Source: Colius striatus
Taxonomy: Eukaryota; Chordata; Aves; Coliiformes; Coliidae
Assembly (NCBI RefSeq): GCF_028858725.1
Contig: NC_084769.1
Location: 8,185,501 to 8,249,500, forward strand
DNA: 64,000 nt
Direction of reading: 5' to 3'
In this document: one piece after another, positions 48,287 through 62,300 of the stretch
Layout of the letters: each line of letters begins with the position of its first letter
How positions within the stretch are numbered: position 1 is the stretch's first letter
Made by a program: the position numbers and the translations under genes
Notes under the pieces: generated by a model
Databases searched by the model: none
Told to the model about the DNA's origin: nothing
Seen by the model: the letters and a program-made list of their open reading frames with translations, nothing else

Positions 48287-48338
48287 TACCCCTCAGTCTA
48301 TCTGTCCAGGTTTGTACCCCTCAGTCTGTCTGTCCAGG
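48287..48338. repeat. 28-bp tandem duplication
   Basis: tacccctcagtctatctgtc... at 48287-48310 is repeated at 48315-48338 with one mismatch, separated by tttg. It overlaps the end of a 113-codon antisense ORF (48634-48293). Confidence 0.88.
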
Positions 48339-51300
48339 AGCCGACAGCCTTTGACACACAGCGGGACAGGAGCAGCCCAGGCTGTGCCCATCACAGTGCC
48401 ACACAAAGTCTGCGCTGTACAGAAAGAGGCTTTCTGCAGCTGCAGTTTTACATAGTCATCAACCACATTAACTTTATCCACTCCTAGTTTCTTTAACAGG
48501 AACACGTACTTGAGCTGGTCTTTGGAAAGAGTGCTGTTAAGGCTATTCTTATGTATAATTGTGTATATCCGTGGGAAGCAATTTAGTTTATGTTTCTGTG
48601 GCCAACTATGACTTGGCTCACTCTGTAGCAGCACGTTGTCTGTGGAGGCCAGTGTTTCTCAAGAAAGTGGACACTTCAGAATTTCATTGCCTATTCAAAG
48701 GTGACTATCTCCAGATCATGTCTTAGTCAATGTCTATCTTAATAGGCATGAAGGCCTTAATTTTCATTTCATATCTGTGAAACTGAGGAGAAAAATAAAG
48801 CAGCACCACAAGCAGCACAGGCTGTTTTGGTGTGCATGTAATGTGAGCATGTTTTGCAGACATGCCTCTACTGAAGACCATCATTTTACAAAATATTTGT
48901 TTTAAAAGAAGGAAAAACATACAAATGAAGTCTATTAGCTAAGTAAATAGCTACTCAATGCAATGCTATGTGTTTATATAAAATATATATGTATACATTT
49001 ACCATGCATTTGCAATAGCAAATAAAGTGGCCTGGAAGATGACTGAAAATAGAACAATATGATTAGAGGAGTCAAACCCTGATTTTTAGATGCATTAAAA
49101 ATTGTAGTGTATGCTCATTTATGTGCAAATGTAATGGAAAAAGGCTGCAGGTAAAGTGGCGAAAGCCTAAACAAAATAAACACTTAATTTTCTTTTATTG
49201 TACTTTGTGACTATTAATAATATTACAGTACTAAGGCAGAAACATTAAACTAAGCAGGGGAGCAATAAATGTTCCTAGACTGTGCAGTGCTGTTGATATT
49301 AGTGGCTAATAGCTCCAGAGTTCACATAAAATGCAGATTGAAGTACAAAGAAGATGTTTAGTGGAGTCAGCAGTGGCAGTGAACTGTTTACAGGTGAAAC
49401 TCATAACTGGAGGGCAGACACAGCAGGGACATTTTCTGCAAAAAATATGTAAAAGGAACTTTTTGAAGCACTTAATCAGACTGTCTCTGTCCTCAGGGAA
49501 GAGATTTGATAATCCCAGTTTGTTTCTCCTCAAAACTAGTTTCTGGAATCATTAATTATAATATGCTGTGTTTCCATTTATTAATGTAATGAAAAATGCA
49601 AGGACTATAGGGTATTTTGATATAAAACCAGTCCACATTGATTTAAGAACATCCTGCTGAAGTTATGAGAGATGACTTGATACCATACTGTTAGGTACAT
49701 GAATGAGAAAGTGGATTGGGGATTAATGAACCATAATTAAGTTCACTCACTGTGACATACAGAATGTAATACTTGGCAGTAGTCATACTGTGTTTTGTTT
49801 TGCCTTGCAAATCTGGACACAAACTGTTTCCCACATCTTTATCTGATACACCATAAAGAAAATACTGACTGCAGAAGAAATAAATAGCCATATATTTAAT
49901 TGAACGGAGATCTCCAGTCCTGTGTCCTCCATGCTGAATTGCAGGGGGCAATGAAAGTACAAAACTGACATAGTGTTAAATGATATCCATCTTAGCAGTG
50001 ATGCCCTTTACTAGTGTCAGTAGAATAACTAATATGAAAATGAGTGTAAAGTTATACTAATATGGAATATGATCATTCAAACCACAAAGTAAAAACAGTT
50101 GAGTGTTTTTATCCAAAGCAGTATATCATTTTTTCTTTGAATATATTTTATTGAACAATATAATCTGTACTTATTGACCATATTGAGAGAGAAAGTATTT
50201 TACCTGACTTAGAGCAGCATATATGTTTTTCCCCTCTTGATTTGATTTATGATTGGAATAGTATGATAGGTTACCTGAGTCATTACAATATTTCCAAGTA
50301 AAATAATATAGTTGACTGCTAGCAATAATTAAAAACACAATGAAGCAAACAGAATAAACTCTACAGATTATTTTTGCTCTTGCCCAGTTTTGCAATGAAC
50401 TGCCCTGTTGGGTTTCTCAATGCAAGAAGAAAGCACAAACTCAAACAAGGGAATTCTTATGTGAACAAAGACCTGGGGTGCAATTATCCACTTAATATAT
50501 CTTTATACCATATATCTAGGAGGAATAGAAAAAAGACAATTGGTAGTACTTGGTGTATCATTTAACTCAAGGGCTGATTAATGTGGCCTTATCCAGAAAT
50601 TAGAAATGGATGGAAGTCTGTTACTAAATAAATCTGCTACATTTTAAGATATTAAAAGATTCAGAGCTTCTGCTTTCTGCTGTGACTTTCAGCTTTGTGC
50701 TAAAACTGTGTGGCTTTGTATCCAGGAGACAATCTTGATTTAACTTAACAGCAACCTGAGAGTCTCCCTCCCAACAGGAGCGTTGTCACTGAGCGTCCTG
50801 AGGATCTTTGTACACAAGGTTGAGCTATTGCAGCAGACTGTCAGTACATACAGCAACGGTCACCCAGTATGAGAGAGTGAAATGTGTGAACTTGACTGGA
50901 ACACAGTTTTCTCTGGTCAGAGAGTGCAATAATGGTCAAATAGGTTTTTTTCTTCAGTAACCTGTTATCATAGAATCTATTAGCCATGGTAGAGGTAAAA
51001 GCAGACTGTTTTAAGGCTGTCAAAGGGAGCTATCAGCTCACTCAGTCAGGTTGTCTCTTTCTCTTTATGGTCCTTTATTAGCTCACCTTTATGCATTTCA
51101 AAGAAATTTAGTGCTTGAGGCCTCTTGTGAAGCGTTGATTTGGCTCTTGCGATCACTGTTAGTATAAAACTCAACTCCTCACTCTGCTTGGACAGGTTTT
51201 CTTTTTACTTCCCAGGTCTGCCTCGCACTTACAGAGAAAATGCTCCATCAATAGCCAAAAGATACTTCACTGCTTCAATAGCTTTTAAAACACACCTTTA

Positions 51301-54300
51301 CTGCCCCATGTATTGAAAAAAATGGTTAGGGTGGCTCATATTCTGAAATCACTGCTTGTTCTGTGCCCAAACCCCATAGTTTACACAGCTTCAAACCAGT
51401 GTGGATTCTGAATAATAAGTGGGTCTTCTAAATCCTATGACAAGTGAGTCTTCTAGATCCCAAGATAGCATAAGGAATTAATAGTCATTTCGTCCAGTAG
51501 AAATTAAAGTAAGATTCTTGATGATGGAGGGGAAGGATTCCCATCACTTTCAAGATCTGGATCATTATCCTATGGAGATGAAAATACATCCAGGTGATAA
51601 GCATTTAGTGTTTCCTCAGTGACAGAAAATTCTCCTCCCTGCCTTTCAGAAGAAGCTGGCTGTCATTAGTCTACGCTGTGGTATGACTGCAGTCCATTAA
51701 GTTTTTACAGCAGGATGGCAAATAGCATTTCAGAGCTCCATTACATGTTCTGGCAAAGTTCAGTTGCCTGGAAACTGCTTGTGAATTTGGGTCAAATTTT
51801 CCTTCTCGTTTCAGAAAAAAACCCCAAGCAACCAGCTAAAGAGCTCTATTATCCAGAGAGGAGGAGGTGATTTTGTCTTGCTTTTATAAGGTTCTCTCCT
51901 CTGCCTCCAGAGCATTGTAGCCTCTGAGCTCCGATTAAGTTGCACAGGGCATTCACAGTCCCTTTTGTTGACTCTCTTCTACTTTCTATAAATAATTGAC
52001 TGTCCACTGGTACAGGAATAGGAATCTAAATCTCCCACTAAAGAACAACAAGATCTTTCTGGCTAATCGAGTATTCTGTGCAAAGTGGAGAAGGTCGATC
52101 ATAAAGGGAAGGAGACCTGTTCAAGAATCTCAGGCATATTCAAATAGTCAGTTTCAGTGACATCTCCTCAGTTTATCAGTTTTGTTCAAACCACACTTTG
52201 GTCTCAAGCATGGAATGTCTCCAGCATTCTGGGGCTCGCACTTGCTGTTATTTTTTCTTAGGATAGTGAATTTCTGGCCTCATTGGCGAGAGAAGTGAAA
52301 TACTGATAATGCAGGTAGCTGTAATGCACTGTCACACCAGTACAAGAAAAACCCAAGTAAAAGTCAATATTTGGTGAGTATTTAACAGAAAAGGCAAGTT
52401 GGGCTTGGGCTGGAACACATCTCTTCAGATTCCAGAACATGTTATGTCTGAAGAAATGGAATACTTTTTGGCATAGTATAGCTCAGGATTTCCAAAGCTG
52501 TCAGTCTTGAAGGAACCTGTGAGCTTTTAAAATAGCAGCATATTTACCACCCCATACAAGCCATCTCTTTGTCTAGGTCATTCACTCACACTGTTAAAAT
52601 GATACTTCATGAGCAATGGCTTGACTCTCTATTTGTTTATGTTCTTAAGCCACAATCCTTCTGGAATGCTGCATTTTATACCTTTGTTTTTCAAATGTCT
52701 TCTTATCCTGGTTACATGATAGCACTTGAATTGTAGGTTGTATTCATAAACCAGGAAGCATTTCAAGAACATTGCCACTTAATACATTGCAGGTTACAGG
52801 TTCTGATTTTAAGCCAAACTGTTGTTGTCTTTGGCAAGCATATTTTCCTCCGAACCTGAGGCACTTGAAATATTGATGCAGTGGAATTAACTACGTGGTT
52901 CCAGCTCAAGAGACTCATTCTGCTGGATCACCTGTCTAAATGTGGTCCTTCTTTTTTCATCTCATTAATGATGTAGGACTTTCATGCACAGATCAAGAGG
53001 TGACCTGACTTTCTTTTGCCTACATTTCTGTAGAATCAAATGGGAGCTCCGTGCTGGAATGTAGATATTAATACAGTACTTGAAAAAATTACACAAATAT
53101 TGCTAATTTTAATACAGCTAGTTGTGAAAGGAAAGTAATGGTGCTCCTAGAGCTCATCGTGCCCTGATGCTCAGGTAAAGGATTTATGTCTATATCCTCA
53201 CCATTTCCCACCATGGTTTTGACTCTTTTGACTACCAGCACAATGAATCTAATTTCAGAGCTGACAAACATTTATGTGTTTGCATCAGGGACAAAAGCTA
53301 CAATCAGTTTGTTAGTGTTTGAAAGAGAAAAGAGTGGAATTCTTTTCTGTAGGATTGTTGGCTCAAAGAGTTGAAAATAATAAAAGATGTTCCCCTCAAT
53401 AATTTGGGCAAATGTAATGTGAGATTTAGTAACTGGATGTGCCATTCTGATTATGAATCTCCACTTCTTAGCCTAAACTTCTAAGCAACTCGCTACTGCT
53501 TTCTTTTCAGAGGTCCTCTTGAGGACAGCATTTTGAACACTTGTGACAACTACAGGAAGAAAAAATGTGGTTATCTATTCAATATAATATACAAAGCCCA
53601 GTAGTGTAGAAAATTTGGAGTAGCGGTATATGAACTTGCCGCTTCTGCTTAGGTATTCATCTTGAGTCTTGTGGCATCTCCGGTTCCACATGCCTGGCAC
53701 AGCACTTAGGATTTACAGGTACACAGCTGTGTTTGAAAGTTAGCACAAGTGTGGTTTATTATTTTGTATTAGATATAGTTTCTGTTGGATCTATCTCAGA
53801 ACTGAAAATAGGTAGGAATGGAGACCAAAGCTGTGAGATATGACCGTGGTGTTTAAGTGAAATTCATCCCATGGCGAAGATGAGTGCTACAGTGTCCGTG
53901 AATCACTTACACCCTGCTGATATTCAGGTCTGAGGACAGAAGGGAGAATTTAAACGCTTTCCTGCTGGGTTTTGTTAACATTGAATTTCTCACAGCTGTG
54001 GACTCTACGCTGAACATGTTCATCATTTGGTTCACAGCTTCCCTTTCTACTGAGGTTTCTCATAATATCATGCTGCAAAGGAAAGAGCTGAGGGGTTAAG
54101 CATCAAAGCAGTGGAGTAGAGGAGGAGGAGGAAAGAAGTCATGTTGGAAATTATAGATGACTGAACTTTGGAAGAATGAGATGTAGCAGATTATTTATAG
54201 TTACGCAAAACTGGAAGTGAAACACAGCCAGGAATCTGCTGTCATTGGCAAGGGAAACGGGACCTGACCCTGCATGAGTAGAGCACAGGATCCCATCACT

Positions 54301-56211
54301 GACTGAATTAATTCAGGTTGCTAGAATGTGGGCTGGCTGTTAAGTCTTTTTAATTTTGCTCTTGGCTCTTTTGATGCTTTATGAGTCACAAGTCTTTTAC
54401 TGGCCTTATTTTACAGATCTGAGAGCAAGGGTGTTGACGGTGTTTACCTATCTCATATGGAAAATGTGAGGCTTAATTAAGCTTTGTAAAGACCCAGTGG
54501 ATCGTCCACTAGAAACATCTGTGCTGTGTTATCCATTGCAAAAAGTTCTCCCTCAACCTTTACTCACTTTCTAATGACATTTTTAAACTGGGCAAATATT
54601 GAAAATGGCTCGGGGTTTTATTTAATATGGGTTACATCTTTTTCAGGGTTGGTGATGTGAGGACACGTGTCACTTATGGGCTTAATAAACTTGCATTATA
54701 TTGCTTTCATAAGAAGCACCCTAAGCTGCCCAGCCCTGCATGAATTGCAGGACAGCACTTTGAAATGAGAATAAAAAAACTTCAGGAAGCACAAACCTTT
54801 TAACCTGGGGCTCACGGTGTACCAGTTGAACTCCAAATGCTATGAATGAGAAACAAAAGGCATTTTTTCCACTCCTTATGCATCAAGGCTCAGAGTGTCT
54901 TTCTCAAAGAAAACAGGAAATTCTCACTGTTGGGAAAAAATATGTCTAATTGACATTCCTGATATCTCATGGAATGACTTGAATTATTTATGATAGTAAA
55001 ATGATTGTTTATACTGCATTCACAAAATGGAAGCAAGGAAGGAAATTATGGAGAACAGTGCTTCTATTAGACACAATTACCATCTATTTTTAGAAGTATT
55101 CTTAAAACTCAGAAACACAAGGTCTTTATATCTAATCTATATTTATATATCCACATGTATGGTTCAATGCACTAATTAGCAAAGCTCAGGAAGTGGTGCC
55201 AGCAGAGATAGAGGGAAGTGAGAGGTGAATGTCTGACAAACCTAAAAATAGAGTTACTCTCTAGACACTTGTTGGTACCATACAGAAAGAAGAATTGGTG
55301 CTTTTCTGTGGCCCCTTGGTTTGGGACCTATGTTCTGGGTATTTGTGGCATCTGATATTGTACCACAGCATCTTCAAAAATCATAATATATAGTTTTCTA
55401 CCCTTCAAATATTCCCTTTCCCCAGTGTGGGACGTGTGTTGATTTTGGATGTCACTGTCCTGGCTAAAGACAAATTAACCAGTGGACTGGAAGCTGATGT
55501 GTGCCCACAGCCCAGTGCTCTGAACCCAATTACACACAGCGTGTGTGAGGCGAGGCCAGTGTCGAGCTGTGTCACGGTAGCACGTCTCTAAGTTGTATCT
55601 CTCGTGTATGCTGGAGTGTGAAAGCCTGTTAAGAAAAGCTGCCTAAACAAGCGGAGGGCAGGGTTGGTTAAACTCAGCGGAGAAACCTTCAGACAATGAA
55701 ATTAAGCTCTTCCCAAGTGTTGTTTTCAGTTCTGGCCTTACCAAGTCATTCCCCTTGACTGATCAACTGGAACCACTGGATTTGTGATATGCCTGTGTAA
55801 ATGCATTGCAGAAGTCAGTCTCACAGTGAATGAGCCCCGTGAGCCTTCTCTGACCAAATTCTCTATCAAATTATTGGGCTGTATTCATTCAGACTGGTTC
55901 ATGAGTGTATGAATTGCATCTCTGTGCACCTGTGCATGGGGCAGCTTGTGTCTCTTAGCTGGGTTTGGGTGGAGGGGGAAAGATGGTGAAAGCCCTGTAA
56001 AGATGCTGCTTCCCCTGCACTGGCTGAGCATGGGCTCATGGGCAGGAGGAGCTGTGAGGAGAGGGTCAGGCTGCAGATTTTTTCATTGGATTTTAAAGGT
56101 GTGTCTGTCTGACCCCTTTTCCTAAGCAGACTTCAGCCTTTTCTTCTGATATGAATTTTATCCAGGCACCTGTTGTCATTGAGCTTTTCTTGTGAAGGGT
56201 GGGTGTCAGAA
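48339..56211. other. noncoding, repeat-poor
   Basis: No interspersed repeat recognised. It includes an AT-only-like stretch near 48973-48998 and a short GGA run near 54118-54136. The antisense ORF 48634-48293 has no splice signals at its edges. Confidence 0.4.
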
Positions 56212-56340
56212 GATTGGGACATCCCTTTTTTCTATAGTAGCTAGCAACAGGACAAGGGGTGATGGGATGAAGCTGGAACACAAAAACTTCCACTTAAATA
56301 TAAGAAAAAACTATTTCACTGTAAGGGTGAGGGAGCCTAA
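56212..56340 (+). repeat. CR1 LINE fragment lacking its 3' end
   Basis: It matches the copy at 17388 base for base over most of its length: 'attgggacatccc', 'tagcaacaggacaaggggtg', 'gggatgaagctggaacacaa', 'cacttaaatataagaaaaaa'. It then stops abruptly right after ggtgagggagcc. The whole 3' end and the octamer tail are missing. The ORF 56192-56395 (reading SNRTRGDGMKLEHK) is the end of CR1 ORF2. Confidence 0.93.
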
Positions 56341-59300
56341 TATTTCTTGGGACATAAATGATAACTTGTTTTTGGTGAAGAGCCATCAGAGATAATATCC
56401 CATCTCTCTCCAAAAGAGCAAAGACTGTTTTTCCCCAGAATGGTGATATGGGAGTTTATGCCCATTATTGAAATCCTTAATAGCCTTTCAAAACAGAGAA
56501 AGTGTTCTTCTCTTCATGATGCACGTTTTGCCCCATCCATTTGTGTGTAGGCAATTTCCCTCAGCACAAGTGACATTCAGTCTTGTGTGTCCCCACTGGC
56601 AATGGTCATTGCGCTGGGCACGTGCTTACTGTTACCTTTGCTAGATGAACGGAATGGATCCCATCTCAGGCACATATGGCAAATAGAAAATATGAGTAGC
56701 AAAAAGCACTTATTTCTATTGGAAAACAAATCCCGGCCTATGTGGCTGCTCTCAAAGCCAGGGTAATGGAGCATTTGTCCCTTGGTGGGGCAGCCACTTT
56801 GTAAATGGAGTCTGGTGCACGAGAGCCCTTAAGGGCAGAGTTAAATAGTCAAGGAAAGCAGCAACAATACAGGGTTACAGATAAAAGAAAATGAACTAAT
56901 TTTCTAAACCCAGAGGACTCATGATCCCAGTCTATACTCGTTAGGATATGGCACAGTGTAAATTCTCAGAAAGGAACTTTGATCTGAGAGAGGTTTCAAT
57001 GGCCTTTGGGTGAGGCAGTGGTATTATACTTAACAATGCTGTACCCATCTTCTTTGTATTATCTTCCAATAACCCTTTAAAGAAGCAAATAATTAACTAA
57101 GACTTTTTAGCTTGATTATGGCCATTACTAAAACACGATGATGGTACATTGATGAGATCTGCTTTAGTGAATGGGGTAGCATATCACTGACAGAGCCTGT
57201 AAAAGAGCAGAGTCCAATCTAGAAATGCAGTTTGTAGAAATTCAGAGCCAATGAACTCAATATAAAACAGGCAATTACTAAGGATGGAGATTTATTCTTT
57301 TTCCAAAATTTGCAGTATGCTGAAAATGGAGGATCAGGCTGAAGACAGAGCAAGTGTCAAAGAAAATTCTGATTTCTAGTAGGTATAGAAGTGAAAAAAG
57401 ATTGAAGAAATGAAATTCTTAAGCAAAGATACCTACACTACTGTCCTCATGGTGCTGGGGTAAGATTGAATGCAGAAGATGATATTTGATGCCTTCTCCT
57501 TGGTTACAGAAAAATTCCTTTAGCATTATAATGTTTAAAAAATATAAATCTTGCAAATATTGTAATTTTTTTTTGGAAAGAATTTGATAAATGTTCAAAT
57601 ACTTGTAATTTGCCTTTTTTCTTAAGTCCCGTTAGAGCACACTTAGTTGGCCAAATAAAACACAAAGCTCTCAGTAGGGTGGAAGATCATTTTCACTTCA
57701 GGCATAGCAGTAAAGATTGATTTCTTTTTCCTGAATCAGATAAATCAAATGTTTTTTGAGGGGAAAAATAATTCTTAAATATTTGCCCAGCTTTATGTAT
57801 GACTACAGGGGCACTTTTTTTTTCTCTTGGATTTGTGGAGAATACTTATTAGACTGTAGGTGCTGCAGCAAGCGTATAGAAAACCAAATCTTAAAGCAGC
57901 TAAAAAATCTTTTGACTGTGTTCAGGAGCAAACTCAAATAGAGCTCTCAACTTTGATCACATAAAGGCTGAAGTGGAGGCTTTCAGGCTTTCCAAACTCA
58001 ACTGGGTTGGGAAATGCCTCATGAAACTTCTTGTTTAGTCCACGAGACCAAACACTGAGTCAATATTTAGACTAAAGGCTGGGTCCTCAGCTGGCACAAA
58101 ATCACATACTTCCACTGATGTCAGCTGGAGCTGGACAGATTTTGCAGTCACTAGCTCTCATGGTTTTGTTACTTGCCTTATGGTGTTTTTCTTTCATTCC
58201 CTGAAACCCAGACTCAGGGAGCTACATGTAGTCTCCAATTGCATGAAGATGAAGTGTGACCAGGTGTCTTGCCTGTCTGATGTTGGAAGGAGCATTGAAA
58301 ACAATAGCCTGGAGTCCTTTAAACTATAAGGCAAAGAAAACAAACCCCAGATTTATAATCTCAAATACCATGGTTTATACAATGATGTCAAGATTTTTGC
58401 AAACATATGGCTAAAGATGCTTTAATTTATCCCAGTGGAGAATCCAATCCTAAATATTAGTCAGGAGACAAAAATGAACTCTGTTTATCCAACATGCATT
58501 ACCTCCTTCTCTCTTTCTCACTCTTTCTGTGTCTGAATTGACTGTTCCTGTGCAGATTGCCAATCTCTTCTGCAAGCTCATTTTATATTCTTAGATGGCT
58601 ACTTACAGTTGAGATCTACAGGACATTGGCTCATTCCCATTAGCTTTGGAGACAGCAAATCTTGGCAGTAGAACTGCTTCAAGTGCCAGTTGGCATAAGC
58701 TTTGACACAGCTGTAGTAGTGAGAGAAGAATTTACTTACAAACAAATCTCCCTTCTTGAACCCTGTGTTACTATCCTGATAAACTGTGAATGTACTGAAA
58801 TGTTTTTTGCTGAACTCAGAGGATTCTCCTAAAGCTAGGATTTGTATGACTCAGAGCCCAAGAGGCAGCCAGTTAACAGAATCCCTGCTCCTCATTGCTC
58901 TTGAAATGCTCTACTCAATTTCCATTCTGTTGTCCAACCCCTTTCATGTTGTAGGTGTTCATTGATCTATAGTAAAAGTAGATATTTGCTTCATGCAGTT
59001 CTGTGGGCTACTCACAAGAGACCTGGGTGCTGCAAGAATTAACAGTTTGCTTCTGACCTAAGGTGCTATGTCTGTTCTTATATATTTATTAGTTATTGGT
59101 AGGACCACTGAGAAAGATGATGCATTATCTACCTTTGCCTAACGTGTCTGTGTTCTGCTGTTTAACTTGGGTAACGCAAATGGCCTTTTAAAAAGCACAC
59201 AGAGGAGAAGTCAGTGGTTCTACTTAGTTTCTGAGGCTGAAATGTGGAAAGCAAAGGATGCAGATGCATACATGAATGATCAACAAGAAAGCAAATATTT

Positions 59301-62300
59301 CCTTTATTAAATTCAGTATTAAACTTGCTAAGGACATTCCAAAATAAAGATGCACTTTACTGATACTGTTATAATGCGTATATTTTCATTGTCATGGATT
59401 TATCTCTCTTCTGCTCAGTTTTCTTCTAGAGACAAGAGATTAAGAGAATACATCCTCATTTAAAACCACTGTTCTGGGCTCAACCTGCTCTCTCTGCTTT
59501 TGTTTCCCATTGGTAAAACCCTTTTAATCTAGTCATGCAACAAGAGAGCCTGAACAAGGAAATTTTGTGTAAAACAATATATTCCATCCTAAAAGCCTCT
59601 CTAGCACTCAGTTTTTAATCACTTTCAAATTAGCCCTTTTCTTTGCCTTTACAGTGCAGTGTTCCAACACACATGGTGGGAGCTGTTCTGCTGCAAATGT
59701 TCTCCCGAGATTTGCAAAAAATCAGAGCAGAGTCTTCCCCAAAGGAAAGAAAATGATAGAAACTGAAGTGACTGAGGAAACAGGGTTCAAGTTTAGCAGA
59801 TAGGATTTGTCAGGTTTCTACTCTTTATCCGCATGGTCAGAATGAGGAAAAGCAATAATTTACCGTGCCAAAAATTATAAGCCTGATGCACAAAACGGGA
59901 GAATGAAAACATGTATTTGTCATGTTTGCTTTGTTGGCTCAGACCTTTTGGTTTGTGCATGGATTATTTCACATTTGCTGGATACTAAGAGTCCCAGATA
60001 CTCACATGCCTCCCCAGGAAAGCAAACAGAAAGCAGCCTGCACATCCTGCCCAGGCTCTGGGAGCGTGGACTTTAAGAAAGAAGGCAGCTGTCCCTAACC
60101 AACTCCAAGTTACAAATAATGCTGTAGCTGTATCGTATGCTTGCTGTGGTTTTAGAAAATAGTTTGGTTTCAGAATCTTCAAAGAGTTCTGACTGATCTG
60201 TGCTGCTGTAGAAACAATAGGCTGTCAGCTACAGTCATATTTATTTTTATATATAGCATATCCTGACTTAGAGACCTGTCAAAAGTCAGTCTAATGGAGG
60301 TCTACTGGTTCCTCAAGTCCCAGGAAGGCCATTTTAAACCCTGTTTTACAGTTTCTTGATTCTTTCCCTCCCAAGGGCAACCTAATGGTGAATGTGAAGT
60401 GTATCATAATGGATGTTTTCCCTCAAATCCTTCAGCTTTAAATCCTTTTTCTAATTCTAGTGCGAGTTCATCTCAGACTTCCCCTTTTGTGTTATTATCA
60501 ACTGTCTGTGGAGACCTAGATTTGATCTAGTGAGAAAGCTGCTGTGTGTCACAACAGATACTTTACACATCCTTAAGCCTTCTACTTGGCAATAAACAAA
60601 TAAATAAAGTCAGCATCAGAAAAACTTCCCAGATGAAGACCAGAATGATTTTGTTTTCCTTTTAACTTTAGAAAGAAGCCAGGGAAGATAACGCAATAGT
60701 AATATGTTCATAAATATAAACTGCTGTAAACGTACTTAAATCATGTTTACATGTGTGTACTGAATTTGATCATTTCAGTGCAGAGGCTCTTCAGACTTTT
60801 TCACACATCCTGCCATCATATCCTGGGCCAGGTATAATAGATGCTTCTCAGCTGGCCAGTTTTGGACTTTACTGATCTTTCCCATTGTTTGGTAGAAAAC
60901 TAATCCCTTGAGAAATCTTGAAAGCATCACAAGCTCAAACACCTTCCAAAGAAAATAATTTGTCCTCCATGTATTCAAGTCCATTTCAGCACTTCATTCT
61001 CTTTAAGCTGTCATGGTGATGTGCAGCTCAGACCAAAAGATTCAGCTTCACTGAGTTTATTTCACTAGCTTGTAATTCTTAAGGAACTTACTAGTTGGAT
61101 GTTTATAGTTTTTTGTCTTACTATAGGTACAGAAGATATACCATGGTCATAGGCATTTTCATCAAGGATTGTTTTTTCCATTTGGTTTAAATCCAACAAA
61201 TGTCTACTTGGTCCAGCCCTGGAGATGAAAGAATTGGGTGGCATTTATACTGTCAGCAAACATGGTTTGATTCATACAGACAGGAAACAGTGGTCAAATT
61301 AAGCAGATCCTCTTTATTCAGAAGTTACTTCATACTACAGTGACTTGATGTGTTGTGTTGCACAGCTGATGGTACCTGCACTTTGGTATCCTCCACTGCT
61401 TTGAGGAGCTCTTGAGTTAAAGTCTTGGCAGAAAGAGCATTCAAATCCCCTCTAACTCTTGTAAAAGGTGACTATTCACTGTCAGCAGGCACCCATTTGG
61501 CAGTAGGTAGTTTCACATTTCTTGAAGTTTGCTTACAAAAACTGACAAACTCTCCAGAGCACTCTAGAAAGTTTGGTCTTTTTATAATGTTTGTGCTGTG
61601 GTGCTCTCTCCAGGTACCAGCTAAATGATATCTATTGACAGTAGTCACTCAAATGAACAAGGAGTTGTTGTTGTTGTTGTTCCTGGCACAGATTAGGCTC
61701 ATTTTCTTTTTTTTTTTGGAACAAAATCCTTTAAAACCTGTGTGGTTTTCCATAGTCCACTGTACCTCCCACTGATGAGTATCAGCCTTTCAGAGCAGAG
61801 TAAGAGAGAACTAAAGGACTTTCTTTAATAACCTTTAGCAGACCAACATTTGATTTAGATTTTATGGGTATAACATGTTGCTAATCGCACAGCTATTTGC
61901 ATTTGTGGCCTGCAGCCATCCTTCCCTGGGCTGTGATCTCTTTCAATCTCGCATTAAGCTGAGTTTGGCTGGCCAATATTTGGCTGTTAGATTTTCCAGC
62001 CTTTCAATATATGGATACCACGTGTAAATGGCCTTTGTAGCTCTTTGTGACTCACCTCGGATCCAGTACAGAACCCCAGAATGAGCTAATACTCACTGTA
62101 GTAGCTGAGGTGTTATCTCTTAGATGAGATTTAGGAAGTATAGAGGAGTGTGATGCACTGAGGAGATAAGCTTTTACAAGCACTTCTGTGACCCATCTTG
62201 GGACACAAGGAGACGAGTAGGAATGATGGGGGAAACTACCAATTTCCTCATCATTCTACTTTGGCATCCATGAATACAGAAAAATGGAGAAGGGTTAGGT

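Noticed and set aside
48293..48634. 113-codon antisense ORF
   Set aside because: No splice or start context at either edge, and its end runs into a tandem duplication; probably chance.
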